Source: Pseudomonas sp. PICF141 (lineage in GTDB: Bacteria; Pseudomonadota; Gammaproteobacteria; Pseudomonadales; Pseudomonadaceae). From it: a stretch of DNA of 64,000 nt. A program made the position numbers and the translations under genes. The notes below the pieces were generated by a model, which saw only the letters and a list, made by a program, of their open reading frames with translations, was not told the origin of the DNA and did not search any database. Location: NCBI RefSeq assembly GCF_002286815.1, contig NZ_MUNM01000022.1, forward strand, positions 57,580 to 121,579, in the 5' to 3' direction. Shown here one piece after another: positions 17,469 through 26,409 of the stretch. Each line of letters begins with the position of its first letter. Position 1 is the first letter of the stretch.

Positions 17469-18851
17469 TCACGCCTGATGCAGATACCAACGCCAGTCCT
17501 GCTCGCCGACTTCGCCCATGAACTGCCGGTACTCGGCACGTTTCACCGCCAGGTACACACCAAGAAACTCACTGCCGAATGCCTCCCGCGCCCAGTTCGA
17601 TGCCTCCAGCGCGCGCAACGTGGTCAACCAGTCGGTGGGCAACAATGCCGTAGCCTGGGCGTACCCGTTGCCTTCCACGGGTGCTCCAGGATCAAGCTGC
17701 TCGCGGATGCCGCGATGAATCCCGGCCAGAATCGCCGCCGCCGCCAGGTACGGGTTGGCGTCGGCACCACAGAGGCGGTGCTCGATATGCCGGGAGAATG
17801 CCGGCCCGCCGGGCACTCGCAAACTCACGGTGCGATTGTCCACGCCCCAGGTGGCCGCCAGTGGTGCGTAGCTGTTGGTCTGGAAACGACGGTATGAGTT
17901 GGCGTTCGGACAGAACAGCAGCAATGAATCGAGCAATGTGCTGAGCATTCCGCCGACCGCTTGTTTGAGCAGTGGCGTGCCGTCCGGGGCTTCGCTGGCG
18001 AACAGGTTCTTGCCATCCTTGTCTGCCAGGCTGACATGCATGTGCATGCCGGTGCCGGCCAGATCATCGAAAGGCTTGGCCATGAAACAGGCGGTCATTC
18101 CATGCTTGTGGGCCACGCCCTTGACCAGTCGTTTGTAGCGCACCGCTTCGTCCATCGCCTGCAAAGCATCGGTGCGGTGTTCAAGGGTGATTTCCACCTG
18201 CCCCGGTGCGTATTCGGAAATCGCCGTGCGCGCCGCAATGCCCTGAAGCTTGCACGCGCTGTAGAGGTCGGCCAGAAATGGCTCGATCTGCTCAAGCTCA
18301 CGCAAGCCATAAACCTGCGTGGAGCGTGGGCGCCCGCCATCAACATCCCGCGCCGGCTGCGGCCGACCGTTGCTGTCGCGCTGTTGATCCAGCAAATAGA
18401 ACTCCAGCTCCGCCGCCATCACCGGGTAATAGCCGTCGGCCTGCAAGCCTTCGATGACCTTGGCCAGCAGGTGCCGTGGGTCGGCGATGGTCGCGGGCAT
18501 GCCCTCTTTTGGATGCATGCTGACCTGCACCGCCGCCGTGGGAATCAATCGCCACGGCATGCGCTGTAGACTGCCGCTGATCGGGTAGGCGCGGCAATCG
18601 ATATCACCGACGTCCCAGACCAGACCGGAGTTTTCCACGTCATCGCCATTGATGGTCAGGCCCAGAATGGTACTTGGCAGCGGCCGCCCGCTTTCGTACA
18701 CCGCCAGCAGTTCATCGCGATGCAGCAACTTTCCCCGTGGCACACCGTTGTTGTCGAGGATGAACAGCTCGAACATCTCGATGTCCGGATTGTGTTCCAG
18801 GAAGGTCAGCGCTTCTTCTTTCGTGGCGAAGGATGTCGTGGCACAGCTCAT
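17469..18851 (-). CDS. gamma-glutamylpolyamine synthetase (glutamine synthetase family)
   Basis: A 460-residue GS-fold ligase. It has the short N-terminal domain FELFILDNNGVPRGK, AELEFYLLD (metal Glu-x-Glu), EYAPGQVEITLEH, the GTGMHMHVSLAD loop with the conserved His, and the NRTVSLRVPG Arg region. It lacks the adenylylation Tyr segment of GlnA, and its HMHVSL core fits the PuuA/PauA group that attaches glutamate to putrescine or other polyamines with ATP. The other puu genes are not adjacent, so the exact amine is unknown. A 512-bp gap separates it from the divergent MFS gene. Confidence 0.85.
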   Translation of the reverse strand: MSCATTSFATKEEALTFLEHNPDIEMFELFILDNNGVPRGKLLHRDELLAVYESGRPLPSTILGLTINGDDVENSGLVWDVGDIDCRAYPISGSLQRMPWRLIPTAAVQVSMHPKEGMPATIADPRHLLAKVIEGLQADGYYPVMAAELEFYLLDQQRDSNGRPQPARDVDGGRPRSTQVYGLRELEQIEPFLADLYSACKLQGIAARTAISEYAPGQVEITLEHRTDALQAMDEAVRYKRLVKGVAHKHGMTACFMAKPFDDLAGTGMHMHVSLADKDGKNLFASEAPDGTPLLKQAVGGMLSTLLDSLLLFCPNANSYRRFQTNSYAPLAATWGVDNRTVSLRVPGGPAFSRHIEHRLCGADANPYLAAAAILAGIHRGIREQLDPGAPVEGNGYAQATALLPTDWLTTLRALEASNWAREAFGSEFLGVYLAVKRAEYRQFMGEVGEQDWRWYLHQA

Positions 18852-19363
18852 GGGAATTCTCGTCTATCCGCGTCAGGCAAACGCACAGCGCGCCGCCAGT
18901 TTGATCCCGGCACACGGCGCGGGACCTGTCAGAACAATCAGCGAGACAGGCAGGAATCTGGCGGGCGCGCGTGGCGGCAGTGCCACAGTGCCCAAAAGGC
19001 CAGTTCGGAAGGGAGTGCGACCGGACAACCGTCCATAAAGAAGACCGCAGTAAACAGATGAGCAGCAGCGTCACACGGGCGGTTAACTCGTTAAATCGGG
19101 ATTTGAAGAACCTTGGGTGTGGACAGACTAAACAATCAATTTCCCAAACGCCCTCTATCGCTGTGGGGAATGGGCTTGCCCGAGATGACGGATTTACATT
19201 CAGCCAAGTTGTTGACCGGTCTTCCGCTATCAAGCCCGTTCCCACAGGAATTCTGGAGGTAGCGATACCGCTATTTAATTTTTAAATACCGCTCCAGACT
19301 TTCTGATTTGCGGCCTCCAGGGCTCGCGCGCCTAATCGGCTCCTGATTTTTGAAGGTCCGATT
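18852..19363. other. 512-bp divergent intergenic region
   Basis: This lies between the polyamine ligase (minus) and the CynX-like MFS gene (plus) and should hold both promoters. A REP-like imperfect inverted pair (GCTGTGGGGAATGGGCTTGC and its distant mirror AAGCCCGTTCCCACAG) spans about 19160-19248. No convincing reading frame or RNA gene was seen. Confidence 0.6.
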
Positions 19364-20548
19364 ATGGAAAACGTTCGCACAACCTCCCGCCCTGCCTTCT
19401 GGCTGATGTTCAGTATCATGCTTGTCGCCCTGAACCTGCGCCCATCCATGGCCGCTGTCGGTCCTTTGCTATCAGCCATTCGCGGTGATATTGCGCTGAG
19501 TTTCAGCCTGGCCTCGCTCCTGACAATGTTGCCAGTCATGGCCATGGGACTGGCGATGTTCTTCGGTATCGGTGTCAGTCAGCGCCTGGGCGAACAACGC
19601 ACCGTGGTGCTGTCGCTGCTGATCATCGGCCTGGCCACGGTGTCGCGGCTGTTCCTCGATTCTGCAGCGCAATTGATCTTGAGCGCGGTGGTGGCCGGCA
19701 TCGGCATTGCGTTGATTCAGGCGTTGATGCCCGCGCTGATCAAGTCCCGTTTCAGCGACAACGTTTCCGTGTGCATGGGCCTCTACGTCACCTCAATCAT
19801 GGGTGGCGCGGCAATCGCGGCGTCGTTTGCGCCGCTGGTGATGACTCGCACTGCAAGTTGGCGAGTGGGTTTGGCGATCTGGGCGGCGCTGGCGCTGGTG
19901 GCGCTACTGTGCTGGTGTGTCCAACGCTCGAGAATGCCGACACTGGATACCAGATCATCAGGCAAGGAATCCTTTTTCACCCATTCTCGCGCCTGGTTAC
20001 TCGCATTCTTCTTCGGCCTCGGCACCGCGTCCTACACCTGTGTGCTGGCGTGGCTGGCGCCGTATTACGTGGAAAAAGGCTGGAGCGAACAACAGGCCGG
20101 TTTGTTGCTGGGCTTTTTAACCGCCATGGAAGTGTTGTCAGGGCTACTGGTTCCCGCCATCGCCAACCGCAGCCGCGACCGCAGACTGGTGCTGGTGGTC
20201 TTGCTGATATTGATCATGGCCGGTTTTTGCGGGTTGATTCTAAGCCCGCAACACCTGAGTCTGCTTTGGCCTTGCCTGCTCGGACTGGGCATCGGCGGGC
20301 TGTTCCCGATGAGCCTGATTGTGTCATTGGATCATCTGGACAACCCCCAGCGCGCCGGCGGATTGACTGCCTTCGTACAAGGCATCGGTTACCTGATTGC
20401 TGGCCTCTCGCCGCTGATGGCCGGGATATTTCGCGATCAGTTGGGCAGTTTCGAATGGGCCTGGTGGTCACTGACCGGCGTCATGGCATTGATGATTTTG
20501 ATGGCCCTGCGCTTCGATCCGCGGCATTACGCCAAGCACATTCACTGA
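19364..20548 (+). CDS. CynX/NimT-type MFS transporter
   Basis: A 394-residue, 12-helix MFS protein. The ALNLRPSMAAVGPLL segment in helix 1 is the signature of the cyanate/nitroimidazole (CynX/NimT) branch, and GIGGLFPMSLIVSLDH in the second half is also typical. The substrate is unknown in most members. Only 15 bp separate it from the EamA transporter downstream, so the two are co-transcribed. A LysR regulator follows on the same strand. ATG 19364 follows GAAGGTCCGATT. Confidence 0.85.
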   Translation: MENVRTTSRPAFWLMFSIMLVALNLRPSMAAVGPLLSAIRGDIALSFSLASLLTMLPVMAMGLAMFFGIGVSQRLGEQRTVVLSLLIIGLATVSRLFLDSAAQLILSAVVAGIGIALIQALMPALIKSRFSDNVSVCMGLYVTSIMGGAAIAASFAPLVMTRTASWRVGLAIWAALALVALLCWCVQRSRMPTLDTRSSGKESFFTHSRAWLLAFFFGLGTASYTCVLAWLAPYYVEKGWSEQQAGLLLGFLTAMEVLSGLLVPAIANRSRDRRLVLVVLLILIMAGFCGLILSPQHLSLLWPCLLGLGIGGLFPMSLIVSLDHLDNPQRAGGLTAFVQGIGYLIAGLSPLMAGIFRDQLGSFEWAWWSLTGVMALMILMALRFDPRHYAKHIH

Positions 20549-20563
20549 CCCGAGACCCTCATC

Positions 20564-21484
20564 ATGAAACCCACAGGTTTTGCTGCGGCCCACGTCGGCA
20601 TGCTGCTCTGGGCATTGTTGATTGCCGTCTCGTTTTCCGCCGCAGCCCAGGTCAGCCAAGCCATCGATCCAATTCTGCTGACCGGTTTGCGCTTGCTGTT
20701 TTGCGCCCTGGTATTTTTGCCCCTGCTGCTGGTAAAGGGTGATACCGCCATGAACATCCAGGGGCTGCTCAGCCATGCGCTGCTCGGCATGTTGCTGGCG
20801 CTGTATTTCGGTTCATTGTTCGAAGCACTGCGCTACACCTCGACGGTCACCACCGGGACGATGTTTGCTGTGGTGCCGTTATCGACGCTTCTGTTCGAAG
20901 CCTTCCTGATACCCGACAGCAACCTGAAACAACGCGTATTGCCCATGCTGACTGCCGCAGCCGGTGCCGTGCTGCTGGTGTTGAAAGGCGCCGGCCCCGA
21001 CGAGTTGCCGTCGCTGTATGCGGTGTCGGTGTATGGGATCGGTTGTTTGGCAATGGCGCTCTACTCACCCCTGAGCCAACGGCTCAAGACCAATACTCTC
21101 AAGGGGCGCGGACCGGTGGGCATGACTTTCTGGAACATGCTGTTCGGCGCGCTGTTTCTATTGGCAATCTGTGGGCTCAGCGGCGGCTGGCGATCGGCGT
21201 CGTTGCTGACTGCGAGCGATCTTTGGTGGTTGTTGTACCTGGCACTGTTCGCCACGCTGGCGACCTTCTGGCTATTGCATCGAGCCATTGGCGTCATCGC
21301 CCCTTCCGCGGTCATTTCCTACATTTACCTGAGCACTCTATTCATCACGCTGTTCCACTGGTTCTGGCTACGTGAGTCGCCGCTCGCCCTGGAAATCATC
21401 GGCGCATTACTGGTGGGCATCGGCATGTTGGCGCTGCTAACATCCAGTCGCCAGGCGATTCCCGCGCAGCCATCAGCCTTATAA
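20564..21484 (+). CDS. EamA/DMT family transporter
   Basis: A 306-residue inner-membrane protein with ten predicted helices in two EamA repeats. The first ends near AAGAVLLVLKG and the second starts at YAVSVYGIGCLAMALYSP and ends ALLVGIGMLAL. Family members export or import amino acids, purines or other metabolites, and the substrate cannot be inferred. It follows the CynX-like gene by 15 bp, so two different exporters lie in one unit. A LysR gene 171 bp downstream could regulate both. Confidence 0.85.
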   Translation: MKPTGFAAAHVGMLLWALLIAVSFSAAAQVSQAIDPILLTGLRLLFCALVFLPLLLVKGDTAMNIQGLLSHALLGMLLALYFGSLFEALRYTSTVTTGTMFAVVPLSTLLFEAFLIPDSNLKQRVLPMLTAAAGAVLLVLKGAGPDELPSLYAVSVYGIGCLAMALYSPLSQRLKTNTLKGRGPVGMTFWNMLFGALFLLAICGLSGGWRSASLLTASDLWWLLYLALFATLATFWLLHRAIGVIAPSAVISYIYLSTLFITLFHWFWLRESPLALEIIGALLVGIGMLALLTSSRQAIPAQPSAL

Positions 21485-21654
21485 GCCTCTGGCCAGCCAT
21501 CAAGCGATTGAATTCAAAAGACGTGTTCGTACATTTTCTGCCCCACAACTCATGAAAAATCCTACAAGGCATTCTCTTGGCACCATCGTTCCGCTAGGAT
21601 CATTCGCACACGTTTGCGCACAGTCAGCGCAAGGAGCACAGTGAGACAGAACGG

Positions 21655-22590
21655 ATGCTGAACAGTAACTTGCTTAGAAAACTCGACATGCAGGACCTCA
21701 TGGTGTTTGTCGCCGTGTATGAGCAAAGCAGCGTCACCGGCGTGTCGGAAGCGCTCTGCGTCAGCCAGTCCACCGTGAGTTATTGCCTGAAAAAACTGCG
21801 CATCAGTTTCGAAGACGAGTTGTTCATCAATACCCGCACGGGGATGCGACCCACCTACAAAGCCAGCACCATGTATACCTACGTGCTGAAAATTCTCGAA
21901 AACATCAACCTGTGTCATGCCGGAGCACCGACCTTCGACCCGACCTTGCAAGCGGTCACTTTCAATATCTGCGCGCCGGAATACTTCGAGCAGTTAATCC
22001 TGCCGCGTCTGTTGAAGAGCTTCGATTTCGCCAACCTGCCAGTGATGGTCAACATGCACAAGTTCGAAACCGACATTCCGGCCGACGAACTGCGTGACGG
22101 TAGCCTCGACCTGGTGGTCTGTTTCGGCCCGAATTTTCATCGCAGCCATACCGATTTCAACTGCAAGAGGCTGCTGGAGGATGACCTGGTCTGCGTCTTC
22201 GACAAACGGGCCACGCCACTGGAGCCGCGCTTGAGCCTGCAAGCGTTCACTCAACGCCGGCACGTGTTCCCGACGCCATGGACATCTACTACGAATATGG
22301 TCGACGGTTGGCTTGCTCAACAGGCCCACAAACGACAAATAGTCGCGCGCTCCAACAGCTACAGCGCGGCGCTGAAGATGATCACCGGCACCGATTTCAT
22401 CCTGACCCTGCCCCGACGCATTCAGCAATTGCTGGCCAACGAAGCGATCTTCAATCACTGCGAAGCACCGAACGGCTTGCCGGGCTTCACCCTGGACATG
22501 CAGTGGAGTCAAAGCGTCGATCAGGACAGCGCCAACACCTGGCTACGCGAGCAAGTGATCAAAGCCTGCGCCGAGCAGGAAATGGCCTGA
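21655..22590 (+). CDS. LysR-family transcriptional regulator
   Basis: A 311-residue regulator. The helix-turn-helix covers about residues 12-50 (FVAVYEQSSVTGVSEALCVS then QSTVSYCLKKLR), with an unusual junction FEDELFINTRTGMRPTYKA in place of the common LFxRxxRxLxLT. The effector domain begins around residue 97 (LQAVTFNICAPEYFEQLILP). A NodD/LeuO-like subgroup is suggested by the DMQDLMVF opening. It follows the two-transporter unit on the same strand. The inducer is unknown. Confidence 0.87.
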   Translation: MLNSNLLRKLDMQDLMVFVAVYEQSSVTGVSEALCVSQSTVSYCLKKLRISFEDELFINTRTGMRPTYKASTMYTYVLKILENINLCHAGAPTFDPTLQAVTFNICAPEYFEQLILPRLLKSFDFANLPVMVNMHKFETDIPADELRDGSLDLVVCFGPNFHRSHTDFNCKRLLEDDLVCVFDKRATPLEPRLSLQAFTQRRHVFPTPWTSTTNMVDGWLAQQAHKRQIVARSNSYSAALKMITGTDFILTLPRRIQQLLANEAIFNHCEAPNGLPGFTLDMQWSQSVDQDSANTWLREQVIKACAEQEMA

Positions 22591-22593
22591 AGC

Positions 22594-22959
22594 TCAGCGG
22601 CTGATGGCGGTCTTGGTGTAAGACTCTCGATCGATGTCGAGGATTTCAACACACAGTTGGACCTCAACTTCTGCCGGCCACTCACACACATCCTGCACCA
22701 CGGCCAGCAGGCTTGCAGATAACTGCTTTTTGGTCTCCGGCGAACGACCGCTCAACAGCGCCAGTTTCACATGCACGAAACCCCGCTCGCCCAGTGCAGT
22801 GCCCACCCTGAAAGTCTCGACCTTCACGGCACGCGCCTTGATATCGAACTCAGCGCCAAACAGGCCGGAAGCGACCAACGCGTTGTTGAGTCGCATCAAC
22901 GCCACATCGGCATTCAATTCGGGCAAGTTGGCGGTGTATTCCATGTGCAAGTGAGGCAT
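22594..22959 (-). CDS. 5-carboxymethyl-2-hydroxymuconate delta-isomerase
   Basis: A 121-residue tautomerase-superfamily enzyme. Mature proteins of this family use Pro1 as general base, and the start MPHLHMEYTANLPE supplies it once Met is removed. The fold-typical RVGTALGERGFVHVKLALLSGR and CVEILDIDRESYTK segments complete it. CHMI acts in 4-hydroxyphenylacetate breakdown, but no other hpa gene is in this window, so this copy may have another substrate. The start at 22959 is chosen to place Pro second. It is convergent with the LysR gene, with a 3-bp gap. Confidence 0.87.
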   Translation of the reverse strand: MPHLHMEYTANLPELNADVALMRLNNALVASGLFGAEFDIKARAVKVETFRVGTALGERGFVHVKLALLSGRSPETKKQLSASLLAVVQDVCEWPAEVEVQLCVEILDIDRESYTKTAISR

Positions 22960-23030
22960 AACGGGGCTCCTGAAGATTGATAGGAAAAATGATCCTATCC
23001 TGAAAACCCGAAACACTTATACGAGCGTTC

Positions 23031-23062
23031 AAAAAAAAGAAGCTGCTCTGAGTGAGCAGCTC
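23031..23062 (-). terminator. rho-independent terminator of the YegP-like gene
   Basis: Read on the minus strand: stem AGCTGCTC, loop ACTCA, stem GAGCAGCT, then TTC and a run of eight T. It lies 14 bp past the stop codon of the 63-residue gene at 23076. Confidence 0.85.
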
Positions 23063-23075
23063 CACCGCCCGAAAC

Positions 23076-23267
23076 CTATATTTCCCTGACCGGTGTCTGA
23101 TCATGAGTCCCTTTGATCAAACTGATGGCATGCACGCAATCAGACTTGTTGACGTAAGCCTCTCCACTGGCAATCGTTTCATGATTCCCCGCCCGTAAAC
23201 GCCAGCGCCATTGCCCCTTGCCGGTTTGTGCGGTGCCACGGGTTTGCCTGTAAATCTCAAAATACAT
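23076..23267 (-). CDS. YegP-family (DUF1508) small protein
   Basis: A 63-residue protein holding one DUF1508/YegP repeat: MYFEIYRQTRG, GQWRWRLRAGNHETIASGE, then AYVNKSDCVHAISLIKGTH. E. coli YegP has two such repeats and this has one. It is a small beta-sheet protein, often DNA-associated or stress-linked in surveys; its role is not known. It is followed by a strong terminator, so it is probably monocistronic. Confidence 0.85.
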   Translation of the reverse strand: MYFEIYRQTRGTAQTGKGQWRWRLRAGNHETIASGEAYVNKSDCVHAISLIKGTHDQTPVREI

Positions 23268-23554
23268 TGATCGCTCCTTGCGACTGCTGATTACGACAGG
23301 TCAGTGACCTGCAAAACCAGAGTAGATGAGGAATTTTTGCGGCAGTGTCTTTCAATGTGAGGGGATATTTCGAAGATAACCTCTTGATTCACGAGACAAT
23401 CAACAAATACAGGAGGTGGTAATTAAAGAGACCCAGTGGAGGTACTTTTCTCGGGAACAGTCATATTTTTCTTACGCAGTTGAGCTGATTTACTGACGCT
23501 GAAAACCTGAGGCACATGCAGTGAAAGTGGCCGGCCGAAAAATCCACACAAACG
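23268..23554. other. intergenic stretch without a recognisable gene
   Basis: About 290 bp between the YegP-like gene and the terminator behind tRNA-Ser. It contains an isolated ribosome-site-like AGGAGGTGGTAATTAAAG near 23412 with no start codon in range. Base composition is lower in GC than the neighbours. No repeat, reading frame or structured RNA was convincing. Confidence 0.5.
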
Positions 23555-23590
23555 AAAAAGCCCCGTAGCTTATTCAGCTACGGGGCTTTT
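23555..23590. terminator. bidirectional terminator behind tRNA-Ser
   Basis: AAAAGCCCCGTAGC, a seven-base loop and GCTACGGGGCTTTT form a 14-bp stem flanked by A and T tracts. It starts 9 bp past the 3' end of the tRNA read on the minus strand. Confidence 0.92.
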
Positions 23591-23598
23591 CTATGTAA

Positions 23599-23688
23599 TG
23601 GCGGAGAGATAGGGATTCGAACCCTAGGTAATGTCGCCACTACAACGGATTTCGAATCCGTCCCATTCGGCCACTCTGGCATCTCTCC
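23599..23688 (-). tRNA. tRNA-Ser(CGA)
   Basis: A 90-nt class II tRNA read on the minus strand, with CCA encoded (complement at 23599-23601). The 7-bp acceptor stem is GGAGAGA/TCTCTCC. The anticodon arm is ACGGATTCGAAATCCGT with CGA in the loop. A long variable arm follows, and the T loop is GGGTTCGAATCCC. It reads the UCG codon. It lies 83 bp downstream of purC. Confidence 0.95.
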
Positions 23689-23771
23689 AACGGCGCGCAT
23701 CATAACAACACTTTTGCCGGAAGCGAACCCCCTAAGCGAAATTTTTCCGTGCTATCAGATGCTTGCGTCGA

Positions 23772-24485
23772 TTAAAGCGGTACGCCCAGACGATTGGCGA
23801 CTTCTTCGTAGGCTTCGATGACGTCACCGAGGCCCTGACGGAAGCGGTCCTTGTCCATTTTCTTGCCAGTGGCCTTGTCCCACAGGCGGCAGCCGTCCGG
23901 GCTGAACTCGTCGCCCAGAACGATGGTGCCATCGGAGAAAACACCGAATTCGAGTTTGAAGTCGACCAGCAGCAGGCCGGCGTCGTCGAACAGTTTGCTC
24001 AGGACTTCGTTGACCTTGAGCGACAGTTCTTTCATACGAACCAGTTGCTCGGCGGTGCCCCAACCGAATGCCACGACGTGAGATTCGTTGATGAACGGGT
24101 CGCCCTTGGCGTCGTCCTTCAGGAACAGTTCGAAAGTATAAGGGTTGAGCTTCATGCCTTCTTCGACGCCCAGACGCTTGACCAGGCTGCCGGCGGCGTA
24201 GTTACGCACGACGCACTCGACCGGGATCATGTCGAGTTTTTTCACCAGGCATTCGTTGTCGCCCAGCAGTTTGTCGAATTGAGTCGGTACGCCGGCTGCT
24301 TCGAGTTTCTGCATGATGAAGGCGTTGAACTTGTTGTTCACCATGCCTTTGCGGTCGAGCTGCTCGATGCGCTTGCCGTCGAACGCCGAAGTGTCGTTGC
24401 GAAACAGCAGGATCAAGCGGTCAGCGTCATCGGTCTTGTAAACCGATTTGGCTTTGCCGCGGTAGAGTTCTTCACGTTTTTCCAT
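23772..24485 (-). CDS. purC: phosphoribosylaminoimidazole-succinocarboxamide synthase
   Basis: A 237-residue purine biosynthesis enzyme that joins CAIR and aspartate using ATP to form SAICAR. Hallmarks are [15 protein letters not shown] (ATP site), [37 protein letters not shown] and [12 protein letters not shown]. Length and order match the bacterial single-domain form. It is the last gene of the minus-strand run dapA-bamC-MBL-purC, 28 bp after the MBL gene, as in other pseudomonads. A tRNA-Ser follows. Confidence 0.95.
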   Translation of the reverse strand: MEKREELYRGKAKSVYKTDDADRLILLFRNDTSAFDGKRIEQLDRKGMVNNKFNAFIMQKLEAAGVPTQFDKLLGDNECLVKKLDMIPVECVVRNYAAGSLVKRLGVEEGMKLNPYTFELFLKDDAKGDPFINESHVVAFGWGTAEQLVRMKELSLKVNEVLSKLFDDAGLLLVDFKLEFGVFSDGTIVLGDEFSPDGCRLWDKATGKKMDKDRFRQGLGDVIEAYEEVANRLGVPL

Positions 24486-24513
24486 GATGGGCTCCGCTTG
24501 CTAAGTAGGTGGG

Positions 24514-25272
24514 CTAGGCGATATGTCGCCAGTCGAGCCCTGAATCTTGATCGGCCAGTTGCAGCCAGTCCGGGTCGCACCCGAGGGTGTCGACAAAACA
24601 TTGCCGGGCCAGCTGCGGCAGGTTGTTCTTGCTGCTCAGATGGGCCAGGACCAGGTGTTGCAGGCCTTGCCAGCCCAACTCGGCCACCAGGAATGCCGCC
24701 TGATGGTTGTTCAAATGTCCCAATTCACCGCCCACCCGCTGCTTGAGAAAGTACGGATAGTGACCGCGAGCCAGCATGTCACGGCAATGATTGGACTCGA
24801 TCATCAATGCATCGAGGTCCCGGTAGCCGTCCAGCACTGTATTGCAATACGAACCCAGGTCGGTCAACAGGCCGAAACGCCGCTGACCATCACTGAAGAC
24901 ATACTGCGTCGGTTCCTGTGCATCATGGGCCACGGCAATGACGCCGATGCTCAGGTTACCGATCTGCAATTGCTCGCCGCCAGCCAGAAAGCCTGCGGGT
25001 TCAATCGGTTTGCGCATCCCGCGCAGGGTCCCGCGACTGAGGTAGACAGGCAGATTGTAACGCCGAGACAGCAAACCCACGCCATGCACGTGATCGGCAT
25101 GTTCGTGGGTCACGAGTATCGCGCTCAACTGCGACGGGTTCACCCCCAGTCGCAGCAGGCGTTTTTCGGTTTCCCGCAGGGAGAAACCACAATCCACCAG
25201 TACATACGTGTCGTCGCTGGCTATCAGCGTGCCGTTCCCTTGGCTACCGCTGCCGAGAACGGCAAAACGCAT
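24514..25272 (-). CDS. MBL-fold metallohydrolase (YycJ/PhnP-like)
   Basis: A 252-residue metallo-beta-lactamase-fold protein with the metal motif THEHADHVHG (HxHxDH). FAVLGSGSQGNGTLIAS starts the fold, VAHDAQEPTQYVF carries a further His, LTDLGS the Asp, and ESNHCRDML and LAHLSSKNN the later ligand regions. The YycJ group includes 5'-3' DNA exonucleases and cyclic phosphodiesterases. It sits 4 bp from bamC and 28 bp from purC, so it is part of the same operon. The substrate is not assigned. Confidence 0.87.
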   Translation of the reverse strand: MRFAVLGSGSQGNGTLIASDDTYVLVDCGFSLRETEKRLLRLGVNPSQLSAILVTHEHADHVHGVGLLSRRYNLPVYLSRGTLRGMRKPIEPAGFLAGGEQLQIGNLSIGVIAVAHDAQEPTQYVFSDGQRRFGLLTDLGSYCNTVLDGYRDLDALMIESNHCRDMLARGHYPYFLKQRVGGELGHLNNHQAAFLVAELGWQGLQHLVLAHLSSKNNLPQLARQCFVDTLGCDPDWLQLADQDSGLDWRHIA

Positions 25273-25276
25273 GTGA

Positions 25277-26392
25277 TCAGCCCAGGTTGTCCTGAATCAC
25301 GCTCAACACTTTGCGCGCCACGTCTGCTGGCGCCACGGTGTTGATGTTTTTCTCGACGGTGACCTGGACGTTCTCACCAACCTTGCTCAGGCGAACCTGA
25401 TAACGCTCGGCGCGGGCTTCAACTTCTTCCTTGTCCGGCTTGCTGCCGAACAGACCGCTGAAGAACCCTGGCTTCTCGTCCTTTTTCTCGGCTTTTTCGG
25501 CGAGGTTGATGTAGTACAGGCCCAGGCTGCGGTTGATGTCTTCAACGCGCCATTCGCCCTGTTCCAGCGCACGACCGACACTCGACCAGGCACGATCCAG
25601 ATCGGAACCGACGTTGAGCACCGGGTTGCCGCTGCCGTCCTCGGTCAGGCTGACACGGCTTGGCGTATCGAAATCACGGGAAGCCAGCATGGAGACCGAA
25701 CCGCCCTTCTCCGAGGTGCGGCTCATGCTCGCGAGCATGTCATCGACCAATGCGGCGTCCAGGCCGGTATTGACCGAACGATTGGTGAAATCCACGTTGG
25801 CAGTGCTGCCGGCAGGACGCTCGGCGCTGACCACGTAGACTTCACTGGTGTTGCGTTGCACGCCCGGCTCGATACGCACCCGTACGCGGGTTTCGCTGTC
25901 GGTGTCGACACCGGCCGCGCTCAGGCGCTTGGCCATGGCTGCGGACAGTTCGTCGGAACGTTGCCAGGTGGTGGTGAACTCGCCGGTTTGCGGGCGTTGC
26001 TCGTCCAGACGGAAACCGTTGTCCTGGAAGAACTGCACGGCCACGGGCCAGACTTCAGCCGGTGGATGCTGGGCCATGACCCAGCGCGAATCGCCGCTCT
26101 TCTGCAGGGTGTAGTCGCTGGCATCAGCCGCTGCCGACAGCGGCTGTGGGCGAGGCACGATGTATTCGCCCTTGGCGGTGTCATCCGGCACATTGCGCGG
26201 GATCGGCAACAGCGGATCCAGACGCTTGGCGGTGCTGACGTCCGGAGGCAGTTGCATCGGTGCAGTCTGTTGCGCTTCCAGGTAGTCGCTACCACGGTCA
26301 CGGAAATAACCTTCCGGGCCCCAGACCCATCCGCAGCCACTGGTGCTGGAGATAATCAAGGCAAGTGCGGAAAGTCCGGCCAATCGCTTCAT
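25277..26392 (-). CDS. bamC: outer-membrane assembly lipoprotein BamC
   Basis: A 371-residue lipoprotein of the BAM complex that folds beta-barrels into the outer membrane. A signal peptide with lipobox (LALIISSTSGCGW; lipidated Cys20) opens the protein. A disordered segment then binds BamD (YLEAQQTAPMQLPPDV), and two helix-grip domains follow, around residues 90-220 and 250-371. The charged linker KAEKKDEKPGFFSGLFGSK joins parts of the last domain. It lies 17 bp downstream of dapA, the usual dapA-bamC pairing. Confidence 0.92.
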   Translation of the reverse strand: MKRLAGLSALALIISSTSGCGWVWGPEGYFRDRGSDYLEAQQTAPMQLPPDVSTAKRLDPLLPIPRNVPDDTAKGEYIVPRPQPLSAAADASDYTLQKSGDSRWVMAQHPPAEVWPVAVQFFQDNGFRLDEQRPQTGEFTTTWQRSDELSAAMAKRLSAAGVDTDSETRVRVRIEPGVQRNTSEVYVVSAERPAGSTANVDFTNRSVNTGLDAALVDDMLASMSRTSEKGGSVSMLASRDFDTPSRVSLTEDGSGNPVLNVGSDLDRAWSSVGRALEQGEWRVEDINRSLGLYYINLAEKAEKKDEKPGFFSGLFGSKPDKEEVEARAERYQVRLSKVGENVQVTVEKNINTVAPADVARKVLSVIQDNLG

Positions 26393-26409
26393 GCGTAGTA
26401 CTTCCTCAA

